From: Kingdonia uniflora
Lineage: Eukaryota > Streptophyta > Magnoliopsida > Ranunculales > Circaeasteraceae
Direction of reading: 5' to 3'
Length of the DNA stretch: 64,000 bases
Assembly (NCBI GenBank): GCA_014058105.1
Contig: JACGCM010001245.1
Location: 2,046,001-2,110,000, forward strand
Position 1 is the first letter of the stretch. Each line of letters begins with the position of its first letter. The translations under genes and the position numbers were made by a program. Positions 25,356 to 37,520 of this stretch are shown piece by piece. Under the pieces are notes generated by a model that was given only the letters and a program-made list of their open reading frames with translations, was not told the origin of the DNA and made no database searches.

Positions 25356-27260
25356 TTGTCGACCTAGAATCATACAAGAATGGTAGCTATAAGAAGGAGC
25401 TTGAAGTTGTTCAGGTTGAAGATCAACCTAAGGAGAAGTATCTACACCATATGTGCAACAACAACATGATTGAAATCCATCAGATCACCAACTTTAACAA
25501 ATTCAAGCGCCAGAGATTATCGAAATGCTGCGATCTCACACCTTAAGACAAAGAAGCCAAACTTCGGCCTGAGTCAAGCAATCGTCGGCTTCGGATCTCA
25601 TTCGAAGATTGCGATACTAGTCATTTCAAATTTTTGCATCATGATTCATTAGTCATAATACTCAAGATGAAGAAGTTTTTTATGCACACAATGATGATCG
25701 ATACTGGTAGCGGTATTGAAATTTCCATTCATAGCATTATCGATCAAATGGGATTGGCCGATCAAGTTATTCAAAGCGACACCGATATCAGTTGATTCAA
25801 TGGTTCTAAAGAAGAGCGAGTAGGCAAGATCATCTTACCTATTACCGCAGGGCGAGCCACCATCGACCATATCTTCTATGAAATCAATGCCAAATCTCGT
25901 TATATCAGGATTATGGGCCGCTGCTTGATTCATAACATGGAAGCAATTACTTCCACCTATCATCAAGTACTCTGATTCAAATACAATGATGGTATCTATG
26001 AAATTAGGGGTAGTCAAAAGCATTCTCAAGCTTGTAAAAATATTGTCTCTGCTATTCTAGATACCTCAGATGGATATGCTGCATAACAATTACAGAAAGC
26101 TGATCACCTCGATGATTAGCCTTCCACGGAAGAACCTATAGAATACATCAACATTGATGGAACTAGCAGAGGTACTTTCATCGATACTAAACTGGTTCAG
26201 TTCCCACGACTAAATTGAGACATTTTTTCATGGTATTTTGAAGAAATGCATGGGGTCATCCGGGCAAGGCTTGTCATAAATAATCCATCAACATCAATGT
26301 TTCGGCGGTCAAACCAAAATAGCGACAACTATCACCCCGACTTCGCGATGAAGTTAGCAGGGAGATCAAGAAATTGATCAAAATGGGATTCATTCTAGAA
26401 GCCAAATTTTTAGATGGGATATCCAACATCGTTACTGTCCCAAAGATGAATGGAAAAGTCAGAGTTTGTGTAGATTTTACCGATCTAAACAAGCATACCC
26501 CAAAGGACAGTTTTTCTATTCCCAATATTCATTAGATCCTTGATTCCACAGTAGGTCTTGAACTTCTATCTATGATGGACACTGCTTCTGGATACAATCA
26601 GATTCCACTCTTGGAAGAAGATCAAGAAAAGACTACTTTTATCACTAAAAGAGGACTTTTTTTCTACAAAGTTATGCCATTCAACTCAAAAACGCAGGCG
26701 TAACATGTCAACGGTTGATGACTACTATATTCAAGCACATCATGGGAAAGTCGTGAAAGTCTTCATTGACGATCTCTTGTGCAAGAGCATACAGTCCACC
26801 AATCATATTTTAGACTTCAACACAATATTCAACATTCTTCGCTCTTACAGGATACGTCTCAATCCTGATAAGTATCATTTTGAGTACATTCATGTTAATT
26901 TCTAGGCCACCTCATCAGCAAGAAAGGGATTGAGGCTGATCCAAATCAGATTCGGGCTTTCCTCAACCTGCCATCTCCAAAAATGATGAAAGACATTCAG
27001 AAGCTTGTCGGCAAGATTGCCGCTTTCATTCGATTCGTTTCAAAATCATTAGACTGCTGTCGTTGGCTATTCCTACTATTCCGCAATTGTACCAAATGAG
27101 GAAAAGTTCAGCCAAATGAAGAGGTTCAATGGACATTAAAATGCAAAGTAGCTTTTCAGGATCTCATAACCTGTTTGGGGAGGTCTCCCATAATGAGCAC
27201 CCCAATAGATAATGTAGAACTGATTATCTACTTAGCAGTTATAGATAATTCAATTAGCTT
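25356..27260 (+). pseudogene. Protease and reverse transcriptase of element B, decayed
   Basis: The protease part at 25,670-26,090 retains MMIDTGSGIEI around 25,695: this is the only unit in which the DTG triad is readable. It is followed by a damaged IMGRC.IHNMEA end. RT spans 26,330-27,000, with VRVCVDFTDLNKHTPKDSF, MDTASGYNQIPL, TTFITKRGLFFYKVMP and the catalytic FIDDLL at about 26,765. A one-base loss in the YPDW region and another after KVMP break the frame. The linker to RNase H is shortened. Confidence 0.8.
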
Positions 27261-27269
27261 GGTTCTCAT

Positions 27270-28010
27270 TTGGCTTGAAGGGAAAATCGAGCACTACTTC
27301 AAGCTCATTCAGTCAAAGTCATGAAGAACTACACACTACGAGAGGTTTTGTCCAAAAAAAGAAAAATCAAGAAAAGTGCAACAATGGTCAGTCAGTTTGG
27401 GAGAACACGATATCAAGTTCGAATAACATCATTTCAAAAAGGGTTAGGCCATTGTCAATTCCTCGTAAATTTTCCAGTGGAAGATCCCGAGTTGGAGGAG
27501 CACGATCCAGACCTTACAGAAGAAATTACAGAAGAGCCACCCCACAAAGCATTTGACGAACGAGTTGAATGGATTACAAGGATAGGGTGCCGACTTTTTA
27601 TAGATGGATCAACAGGACCTACAGGGTAAGGAATTTGAATCCCATTGATTTCCCCTTTCAATGATAGAATTAAAAATCAATCCATTTAGATTTTGGGGAC
27701 TCAAACAATGTCAACGAATACGAAACTATCATTCACGGACTTGACTTCTCTCTTGAGCTCGGTGTCCCAGAACTCTCAGTTTACATAGATTCACTACTTA
27801 TCGTCAACCTTTACTCTCAGCAATACAAGAAGAATGGCAAGATGACCAAATATGCAGCCCTTGTTGCAGATAGGATGAGCAAGTTCGTGCAAGCAACTCT
27901 TCATTATCTAACTCGAGGTAAAAACAGACACACCAATTCCTTGGTATATCTGGTTGGGGTCTTAGGAACAGAAGTTCGATATCTTCAGATCAAAGTAATT
28001 ACTGTCCCTA
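27270..28010 (+). pseudogene. RNase H region of element B, decayed
   Basis: The block 27,455-27,960 covers the linker (PEL.EHDPDLTEEI) and the second RNase H domain (LFIDGSTGP, NEYETIIHGLDFSLEL, YIDSLLIVNLYS, NSLVYLVG). The first Asp, the Glu and the third Asp position are kept; the last is Asn. The first RNase H is mostly deleted: the text jumps from RLEGKIEH to TSSFSQS at about 27,285, compared with A and C. Confidence 0.7.
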
Positions 28011-28059
28011 ACATTGATCGTATTTCTATATGTACGATCAATACTAGGGGCGATAAAGG

Positions 28060-29112
28060 GGAAGATGACGATTCACAAAATCTTTTCTTAGCCTATCTCG
28101 AAATTGACAACAACTGTAAAGGACCACTTCTAGCAAATCCAAAGGAGCGCCGACAGCTGATCGACAACTCAAAGCGCTACACAAATTAAAATGGTGCCTT
28201 ATATCGTCGTTCAGTCACGGGGCCTTACCTCAAGTGCCTCTCCAGACAGAAAGTGGATGAAATGCTCCATAATTTATATGAAGGGACTTGTGGCTCCCAT
28301 GCCATAGGTCGATCACTAGGAGACAAAACCATCACACAAGGAGTATTTCAGCCCGGCATGTACAAGCAAGCTGAAGAGTACTCACTTAAATGTAACGCTT
28401 GTTAACGACATGGACAAATGATATGCGCCCTTACGCTCGAACTCCATATAAGCAAGGTGTTTTGTTCATTCAAACGATGGGTACTAGATCTTGTCTGTAA
28501 ATTTCCTAATTCTCCAGGTTACCACCATCACCTACTCGTAGCTACCGATTATTTTACAAAATGGGTAGAAGAAGTTCTACTCTGTCAAGCTAGAAAAAAA
28601 AAAGGTTATCTCTTTTATCTGGGAACACATCATCACTTGGTTTGGGTACTCCCACCTAATTTGCATCGATAACGGGTCCCCAAATTGTTGGAGAAAAGAT
28701 CGTAACTTTCCTTAACCATCATAATATCATCTATTCACCATCTAATACCTACTACCCTCGAGGCAATGGCCAAGCCAAAATTATAAATAAAACCATCATT
28801 GATAGACTCAAGGAATGGCTTCATTCACAGATAAAAGGGAATTGGGTGCGGGAACACCCTCATTTCTTATGTGCATATCATAACACTCCATGACAATCAA
28901 CAAATTGTACTCTATTCCTCCTTGCTTATGGCACTGAAGCCATTATTCCCTCAGAATACTATCATCTAGTCAAGGAAACTAGCAGAAAATTGGGAGGGTT
29001 TATTCCTTATCACAAGTCTCTCAGGCTTGGGATCATATTACCTCATGACAGAAGGAGTTCAAATCTCTAATCCTTAGAGTACTAGGCGACTGAAATGCTA
29101 CTATCGTTAAGT
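28060..29112 (+). pseudogene. Integrase of element B, internally deleted
   Basis: The zinc-binding start (LYEGTCGSHAIG) and core (WVLDLVCKFPNSPG at 28,470; CIDNG at 28,660; YYPRGNGQAKIINKT at 28,750) are readable. The Glu of the catalytic triad is replaced by Lys. Compared with C, about 215 bp are missing near 28,970, where ctagtcaaggaaactagcag fuses two distant points of the C-terminal part. The end KLAENWEGL and the following LTR-proximal tail match A and C. Confidence 0.75.
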
Positions 29113-29214
29113 TCCTCACTACTCCATTTTTATTTCATCTTCATCCAATGTACATCCTTATCTATTCAATGAAACTCACAAGTTCTTCTCCACACATCTC
29201 TCTACATCGTAGAA

Positions 29215-29830
29215 AATACATAGATAATACTAGCTTTCAATCGAACTCTATACCAGTTAAATCAAGGATAATACTTGGTTTGGCTTACTCTACTAAATCT
29301 CTGCGATTAAAATAAAGAAAATACTAGTTTTCAATCAAAGACTCTACAAGATATAAGATAAAGCAAAGAAAAAGGCAGTATTCCTCTACCTCAATATGCC
29401 TGTAATATCATACCAGTTAAATCAAGGATAACACTTGGTTTGGCTGACTTTACTTAATCTCTTCGATTAAAATGAAGGTAATACTAGTTTTCAATCAAAG
29501 ACTCTACCAGACATAAGGTAAAACAAAGGTAAAACTAGCTTTCATCTACCTCAATATGACTGCAATATCATACCAGTCAAATCAAGGATAATACATGGTT
29601 TGGCTGACTCTACCAAATCTCTCTGATTAAACTAAAGGTAATACTAGTTTTCAACCAAAGACTCTACCAGACATAGGATAAAGCAAATGTACAACTAGCT
29701 TTCATCTACGTCAATATTACTGCGACATCATACCAGTTAAATCAAGGATAACACTTTGTTTGGCTTACTCTACAAAATCTCTATGATTAAAGCAAAGGTA
29801 AAACTAGCTTTCATCTCTCAACATGTCTGC
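29215..29830 (+). repeat. 160-bp tandem repeat, unit B
   Basis: The string aaatcaagga starts at 29,259, 29,419, 29,579 (one substitution nearby) and 29,739, exactly 160 bp apart each time. Four monomers with intact length make it the most regular array in the window. Confidence 0.93.
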
Positions 29831-29849
29831 AATAGCTACTTTTTATTTC

Positions 29850-31307
29850 AGGTTACATATACAACTACTACAATGGATTTTTTTTTTGTTGGGATGTCAG
29901 CTACGCTTTCCTATACAACAGGAGGTCGATCAGCCATAAATTCTCAAGCTCGAGCATTCAGAACAATCCTCCCCTACTCCATAAATTTAGCAGGTCGAGG
30001 GCCTAAATTTATTTCCATGGAGCCCATACAATTTCCTTGATCTATTTTAGCTCTACAGATACATCCCTTGTCTGACAAACTTTTGAACAAGGTATCTCTT
30101 TCTACCTCAAGCCTTTTTACTTCCTCTACAAAATAGGCGATTACCGCCCTCAACAAGTCTGAGTGTGCTGCATGAGTTATAATCGCCTTAGAAAAGTTTA
30201 CTCTCGCTCACTAAAGGCGATCTTCCAACCTCGTATACCAATCTTTTTGTCATACCATTTCACTATCTATTCGAGCTGTGAATGCAATGATCTCTTCCAA
30301 TTTCTTATCACCTTTAGTTGATTTAGCCTGATCAATTGCCCTTAAATCCGCCACATCAGCTTGAAGTTCTTCAATCTCCCTGTTTAAATCTTCCCCAACT
30401 GGAGTTTTCTATAACAATTCATCTTTCTTCGGTATCAAAATATCCTTCCTTCTATTAAGCTACTCTAACCCCTGTTCCCTGGAAAGAGTACCATCCAGTA
30501 TCCTTTCGCACTTCCTTAACTGCTCAACTCATATCCGCACATAACCTTAAATTCGAGCTACATCCCCCTCCAACTCTCTTATTCGAGCTGACAGACTGAC
30601 TACATCCCCTTGGACAAGGAATACCTTGGTATTGCTTTTATTCTTCCTCCAGCGCTCTCCAGCCTCGGCGTTCTTGGCACACAATTTGGTCTTCAGTTGT
30701 GCCACTCTCTCATTCAACTCATCACACTTCCGTTGTACCGTCCGAAACTTCATATCTTTAGTAAGTAAGGCTATAGACAACTGTTCAACTGCAACTTCAA
30801 AAACCAATAAATTATCTTGAGCATTTTTCAGCTTGCTATCTCTGTCAAACATTTTATTCCACAATCGCACCAGCTTGTTTCTAGTATTCGTAAGATCAGC
30901 TCGAATTCGCTGATAATTATTCGCTTTATTGATCAATTAACCCTTCAAATCGGCTATAAAATAATTTAACCCTTCCTCTGATCTTTCTAACGCCTGTATA
31001 CGGTATCGAGCTATGTCAGCCTCCATACTCTTTGCCATCAATACATTATTCTGGCTTTGAGCTTCGCTGTATGTTCTTTTAACTCTGTGAGCTCTAGTTG
31101 TCCTTTATTAATTTTAGCATCCTTCTCCTCGATCTTCCGAGCCAGGTCGATAGATGTTTGGATTGCCTCAACGAATTTGAAATATCTTTTCACATGCTGA
31201 TCTTCTATATCATCATTTGCCTCTTTCATCTTGTAAAACTCCTCCGCAAATTCATGGTTACGTTGGCGTGCCTCACTTTTGCTCGAGCGAGTTGACTCCA
31301 ATTTGAC
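29850..31307 (-). pseudogene. aORF2 of unit B: antisense coiled-coil protein
   Basis: Pieces are 31,038-31,307 (EDQHVKRYFKFVEAIQ, ELTELKEHTAKLKA), 30,547-30,936 (coiled coil, NAEAGERWRKNKSN) and 29,974-30,156 (VEEVKRLEVERDTLFKSL, then NLGPRPAKFME). The exon begins after a clean tgcag acceptor at 31,308-31,312. The order and sequence are as in A and C, but with stops between pieces. Confidence 0.7.
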
Positions 31308-31959
31308 CTGCACATTATAGATACAAAATATTAAGTTCGATTCAAAACACTCATTCAATACAGATATCTCATTTCTAACAAGATATCTATTTTTTGGCAT
31401 CTACTGTATAAAACTACTTCTAAACTTAAGGTCGAAGTACAATCTCAGATGGATGCTCCATAACATATACTTCCAAGACTAAGGTACACATCCTTTATAT
31501 TTTAATTTGTCAATACTTTGGTATTTCATGTACAGCATTTCAGTGTCATTACCCCTAAACTAATAACAGGGTTTTGGTCTGACTTTACACTTTATTTATT
31601 ACTTTGTAGCTCTATACTAATGAAGCATACAAGTCAATTATTTCTTGCCCTGTTCTAACTACAGCTCCTCTTGCGAAGATAACAGGGACTTTAAGCCGTC
31701 TCTCTTCTTAGCGAACTCAGTCTCTATTTTTTTTTTTCTGTGGCGCATGTTCTTAAGTTTCTACTGAAAGGTTTACAAAAGCGACTTAGCCTACATAATT
31801 TTATCCAACAAGCAATATCTAATCAGTTTACAAATATTCCCAAATATTATAATCATCATTCTGCTCAACCTTCCCATTTTCCCCCTCTGGGCTCTCATTA
31901 TCATCCCCTAGGTTGTCTCACACCATTTGGAGTGAGAACCATACAGCCCGTCCAAAACT

Positions 31960-34900
31960 CCAACAATTACTTCTTCCCCCTCATAGTCTTCCTCCTCCTT
32001 GATGTAAACTACAGCCCTAATAGCATCCACCTCATCTTTGGAATACCCCTTCAATAAAAGGTGGCACCCGAGTTTATCCCGTTCAGTGACCCCTCCTTCA
32101 AATTTGTTCTTGCCTCCGCGGTTAGATTGTTGATCTCCGCCACTTGCAAAGCCTTCAGGGCCTCCAGTCGCTTTCCCTACTTGAGCAAGTCAGTTTTCAA
32201 TTGAGCTACCTTCTTCTCAAGCTCGGCTTTCGCTTTCTTTAACTCAGTTTTCTTCTCCCCAACCCTGAGGCATATCCCCTTTATCAGACAAGCAGCCTAC
32301 AAAACAAACAAAATTGACCTTATAATTAGCTCAAGTCGTAATACAAAAATTCATTACATATTCATGGCATATGAACCTACCATTTTATTGATCTCCTCTT
32401 CCCCGTGGAGAGCTGTTAGCCTAGCCCTTCCCTCCACCTCTCTCAGCTCGTCTTCTACAACAGGTCAATCCTCTACGACCTTCACCCCCAACGTTTCAAA
32501 AGGCTCAACCCACCTCATTTTTGCCTTTCCAACAACCTCACCACTATCCATGGTTCCAAAACTCAAAGGATACTTCAACATTTTCTTCATGGGAAATGTT
32601 TGGGCTAGCTTACTCGGTGCAGTAGACTACGGTAACCCTGCGTAGTCCACTCCAAGGGCCTTGGGCAAGTTCCCTTGCCTTTCCCCATCAGTTCCCTTCC
32701 ATTTGCTTCCATCAGCGCCCATCATTAACCTCGTCCATTGAAACTTTTGAACATTTTCGGATCGACTATTTGCACATTTGTGCCTGATAATGCCAAGTTT
32801 TTCCAATATTTCCTCGAGTTTTATCCCTTCCTGAGCAACTGTATCCAACAAAGACTATTTCCTCATCACCGTGGATTTAGGGCCTGTCAATAGCAACACA
32901 TGGACATCAGCAGAGCAACATACAATTTCAACATATCAATCTTATACATTATACATTGTTATATTTACTTTGTTTTACAATTCTAAACAGAAGTTCCATG
33001 GGTCCTTCGTCATATCTCTTAAGGCAATCACCCTTCACCCATAATACATTATCATTCCAAGGCTAACCTGCTGAGTTCAGACCGAAAAAGTGAGGCCGAG
33101 TCGAGCTCGTAAAAAAATATGCCCCTCCGCTTGCAAAGAAGTTTTTTACCCTATAAAACTGTAAAACATCCTCATGAGATATCTTCCTCTCAATCTCATT
33201 AACCTCTTACCACTTATTCAAAAATTCACAAACATTTATCACCTCCCACATATTCCTGTTTAACTGAACAGGACATGCCCCGATGATGTTTATAATCCCT
33301 TTCACCAAATTGCTAAGGGGGGACTCATCCCATACTCCAACTGAGGCAGGCAACACAAAAAACCATATGAAAGTTTGCTCTGAATATTCCCATCAATGTA
33401 CTCTAAAGAGATCGATTCGTCTATACCTTTATCTAGTTTCTCCATCTCCAAATCAGCCAGCAAAGAAAAATATTCATCTCCCCTTACTACAGTGCAACCT
33501 CTAAATTGCCTACTAGCGTATTCTACACAACTACCCCATCCACCCCCTATAAATACTTAGCTTTACTAAACTCATTGAGCACATCAGAACGAGTAGGATA
33601 GGTTACCGATCTTCCAGGGAAATCTAGAAATTGATTAACCCCTACTTCTTCCTCACTATCGGACATTACAATTTCAGACTCTGCCGATCGACCAGAGGTT
33701 GACGCCTCATTAATTGATAAACTCTCCATATCAACTACAAATTTACAGACGAGGTTTTGATCCTACACAAACACTCCTCACGATCGACCAACATGCAGGT
33801 TCAAGTATCTATCATTATCTTTTCCACATACATCATTCGCATACAAATATCTTTCATATATCATATATCAAACAAATTCTCATAAATTACAATAAATAGT
33901 AATTTTTAGATTTCCCTAAAAACATAATATGATCTTCAAAAACACATACATACATCAAAACTCCTCTACTAACTTTCTATGTCGGAATGTAAATCTGACG
34001 CGGTGCCAAATCCTTCCCTTACAACACTGTTGTATAGCCACTTTTATAACTCAGTTTCTACAACTCTCTCACGCTTTGACTATTGATCACTCTCTATTAA
34101 ATCCTCACAAAATTTTATGCTACTTTTGCTTTTCTTCTTCCTTCCACTCTCACTGCACTTCAAGTTTTCAGAAGTTGAGAAACGTTTGAGTGATAAAAGA
34201 TGTAGCAGTATTTATATTTTTTCCCTAACTATAGGCAGTAATTAAGCTTCAAACGAGCCATCATCGTTTTTGGAACTGAGGCATCCCTTCCACTACCAAT
34301 GTCAGACGACTTGCACCTTTTTAGTAAAAACGTTGTCTCATCATTGCCCTTGACCTTATACTTTAATCTATTTTCTTCTTTCTTCTCCACATCTCTCTTT
34401 GAGCTTCCCACACTCATGATGACTCACACTTATACACAATTAGATTTTACAGCTTTTACTCAAGAGACAAAATCGTAAGCTACCTGTTTTTTAATATTGT
34501 TTCTTCTTCTTCTTATAAAAGTGCTGACGTCATTTTCAAAGTTCTTGAAATTTCAAAACTTTTCAAATTAGTTTTTTCACAACAGTCACAAACAACATTC
34601 ACAAAAATAATGAATCGATTCAACTAATATGCTCATTCTACTTCTTTGAAATTATTCATACTTATATAATTACATACACTTTACCATCTGTATTTACATT
34701 CACTTTATTCACCTCACATATAATTATACCTAAAACAACCTTGATGTCCTCGGGAATCACATCCGATCAAGTATCCTCCATCAATCCTCACATCTTTTAA
34801 TATTTTCTTCTCTACGACAAACAATCTCACTGTATCTCTTTGAGATACAAGATTAAACACAATTTCTCGAAACATCTCTTCATAGAAACGATGTTCATAC

Positions 34901-35800
34901 TCGCGTTCTCTACCAATCCTATCTAAACCATCAACTTGAACCTCCCTCACTGGCAGCTCAGCATCATAATCCAATAGTCTAAAAATCTGCTCCCATACTT
35001 CAGCTATCTTTATCTCCAACCATCCCTCAGCGGTATAACAAATTATTCAGATTGAGTCTACACCATTCTTATTTCTTTCCACCTGCTTGAACCGTATTCC
35101 GTGCTTATTTATACATTTTTTCTACCAGCTCCCCATAGCTTGGGATATTATCCAATTATCTCATAATAGAAGCCCTAGTATCTTGAGAAAAATTATTTAA
35201 GCATATATCTCCCAATCAACCTCAATCATTTCATCTTATTCAAAATTGAACTTATTCTTTCCAAATCTAGTATTCCTGAACGACCTCTCTGAGCTCGATC
35301 TTTCATTCTAAATTTTTTACAATTCTCTTCCCCAATTTTCCAGCCCCCAGGTCAAACATCATATTTGACACATATATTCACATTACAAACATATTTCTAA
35401 CAGCTCAATTTCTAGAGTTATTTTATTTTGTATCAACAAAGAGTTTGGATAATAAATTTTATTCATCTCGAATCAAATTATAGGTACTTTACAGATAACA
35501 TATCATTCAAGTGCTTTTATGGATAACAAGTCTTTCAAGTACTCAAACATTAGGTATTTTACTAATAACAAGTTATTCAAGTGCTTTTACAGCTAACAAG
35601 TCTATCATGCACTCCAAAATGTCAAATCCTTTAGTTTGTTTAACTTCAGTGATGTTTCACTCTGATGCTTAATCTTTCAACATTCCTTGATATATCGGAA
35701 GAATAGGAACGGGAGTAGGCATCTCCAAGAACTGATCCCCAAAATATTTTAGCTTTAACCTCTGGATTTCAGCAGCAATTCTTTCTTCAAGAGCCATTCT
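31960..35800 (-). pseudogene. aORF1 of unit B: antisense, multi-exon, decayed
   Basis: Blocks in minus order are about 35,670-35,800 (EERIAAEIQRLKLKYFGDQ), 34,714-35,019 (VWEQIFRLLDYDAELPVREV), 34,229-34,417, 33,000-33,729 (IIGACPVQLNRNMWEV-like text and PWNDNVLWVKGDCLKR), 32,400-32,851 and about 31,960-32,296. The last begins after a tag acceptor at 32,297. The spacing is the same as in A and Z. Several stops lie in the gypsy-type domain and the last block. Confidence 0.65.
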
Positions 35801-36155
35801 CAGGGTATTCACAATTTTCAAAACTTTCAGAGAATTTTGCAACAAAACAAGTGTACTTTACCACAAACCTTGGTATAGGTACTATTTATATAAGCCTATA
35901 TTTATTATGCATAAACATTTTCCATAGCATCATCATTCAATACACACAAAACTCTTCAAACCCTAACCGATGCATACATTCGTATTCCTATCAACATTCA
36001 ATGTATGTACGTCCCCCCATAACACGCTCATTTTCCATGCAGTCAAATCCACATTATACCTTCCTTCATTTTCAAACTTCAAACCAAATTACCCATATAA
36101 CCATATACTCTTTCTCAACTAAAGCAACTCATGACTTTAGTTATAAGGGGGCGAT
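35801..36155 (+). other. Non-coding 3' end of element B with polypurine tract
   Basis: An AT-rich spacer ends in ataagggggcgat next to LTR3. It is collinear with 24,401-24,732 of A, and nothing else is visible. Confidence 0.7.
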
Positions 36156-36767
36156 TGTAGGGGCCTACCCCTCGGTCTTACCCAAATTGAGCTGTCTCTA
36201 GTTCAAATTACCTCCATGTCAGACCTATGCATTTTACACGTGACTTCAATAGTCAACATTGCCACATACTCTACAAACTAATGAAAAATGTGGGTCAAGC
36301 TCAAACAAAAATACCTTAACAAATCAAAGATACTTGTCTCTTACGAACTCAGCGGTTACACAGTCAATCGCCACTAACCACATTATTCAGAGAATGTGCT
36401 TCAGCACGATGAAGAATTAAGGAGAAGGCCTATATAAAGAAGAAGTTCCTAAAAAAATAGGGACCTAGAAAATTACAGAAGAAATTACCAAGAAAATTAC
36501 ATTTTCTAGATTCTCAAAAACTTCTTATTCATAAGATCAAGCATTTCTAAGTTAAGAGATCACTTGTAATAAGATATCAGACTCAAGCAATAAAAACCAC
36601 TATTACAAAAACCCTCAACTCGGGGTCGTATTTTTTCACCTATTCAAAGGTTTTCCACTCTAAATCACCTCTGTCATTTCTTACTTTCTATCAAATTTTT
36701 CTCACTGGTACATTGGTATAAGAGCTAATTCCAAGCCACTTCGGGCTTACTGAATTAGGCCATTACA
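36156..36767 (+). repeat. LTR3 (Tat LTR, subtype beta)
   Basis: At 612 bp it begins TGTAGGGGCCTACCCCTC and ends GGCCATTACA. The TATA box cctatataaag is at about 36,430. Shared with LTR4 but not LTR1/2 are a gagctgt block near the start, an acatactc block followed by aaaaatgtgggtc, and an agagctaatt block near the end. The next base, 36,768, is already inside copia gag. Confidence 0.9.
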
Positions 36768-37520
36768 CTTCTAATTTGGATTAATACTCCTCTTTCTTAA
36801 TGCCTTTTACCATACATGGGGAATTCAATAACATCACATACTTTATGGTCAACCCTATAGCAAAAATTCTCATCAATTTCAAGATCTCACATCATGTAGT
36901 TAAAATCAAAATTGTAGACCCTAAAGAAAGGTTCTTTTTTAATATTAGAGTATCTACAATCGATTAAACACATCTCAGACATACTAGCTGCTAAAGGTTC
37001 TCAAATTTCTGATGATGATCTAACCTTTCAAGTACATAAAGGTCTTCCACCTGAATTTGACTCATTTTCTACATTAATTTGAGTTCATTCTGAATGAATT
37101 ACATTGGATGATCTTCACAGTCTCTTATTGAGTGAAGAAGTAGCGGTAGAAGAAAGAGCAAAGTCTCTACTTATACCTACGCAGGCATTTGCGGTAACAA
37201 AAACATCTACATTTCCTCATAACAAACCTACCTACAAAGGTTCTAATTATAGCAACAATTATACTGGTAGAGGCTACAATTCAAAATCATAAGGAAATTG
37301 AATGTTTCAAAGTAATAATCACAGCAGAGAAAATAACTACAGTCAAGGACACTCATACAACAATGGAAAAGGTGCTTACAACAGTAATTTCTATGATTTA
37401 AATCAAGGATCCAACAAGCCAAGATATCAAATATGCTCATATGTTGGTCATACAGGTATTGATTGTCACAATAGGATGAACTTTGCCTATCAGGAAAGGA
37501 TTCTAACACCAAAGCTAACT
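36768..37520 (+). pseudogene. copia gag, decayed
   Basis: The first codons after LTR3 read on as LLIWINTPLS, followed (with stops at family Gln codons) by LWSTL, FSSISRSHIM, GSFLILEYLQSIKHISDILA and QISDDDLTFQVHKGLPPEF (about 36,985-37,070), the standard UBN2-type capsid of plant copia. The C-terminal part holds one zinc knuckle, CSYVGHTGIDCH at about 37,434-37,470, in Asn/Gly-rich sequence. Mature capsid residues are recognisable, but at least four stops and a frameshift are present. Confidence 0.8.

Larger units (their letters stand above)
25356..36767 (+). mobile_element. Tat-type Ty3/gypsy element B, 5' end and gag deleted
   Basis: LTR2 is followed at once by the sequence that in A and C lies just before the protease (tgtcgacctagaatcatac). 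About 1.6 kb (primer-binding site and gag) is missing, and the junction shares ATT with both sides. Pol, the 160-bp repeats, aORF2, aORF1, polypurine tract and LTR3 follow. LTR3 is of the beta subtype, so the LTRs on either side of B are not a pair. The strand is that of pol. Confidence 0.85.
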
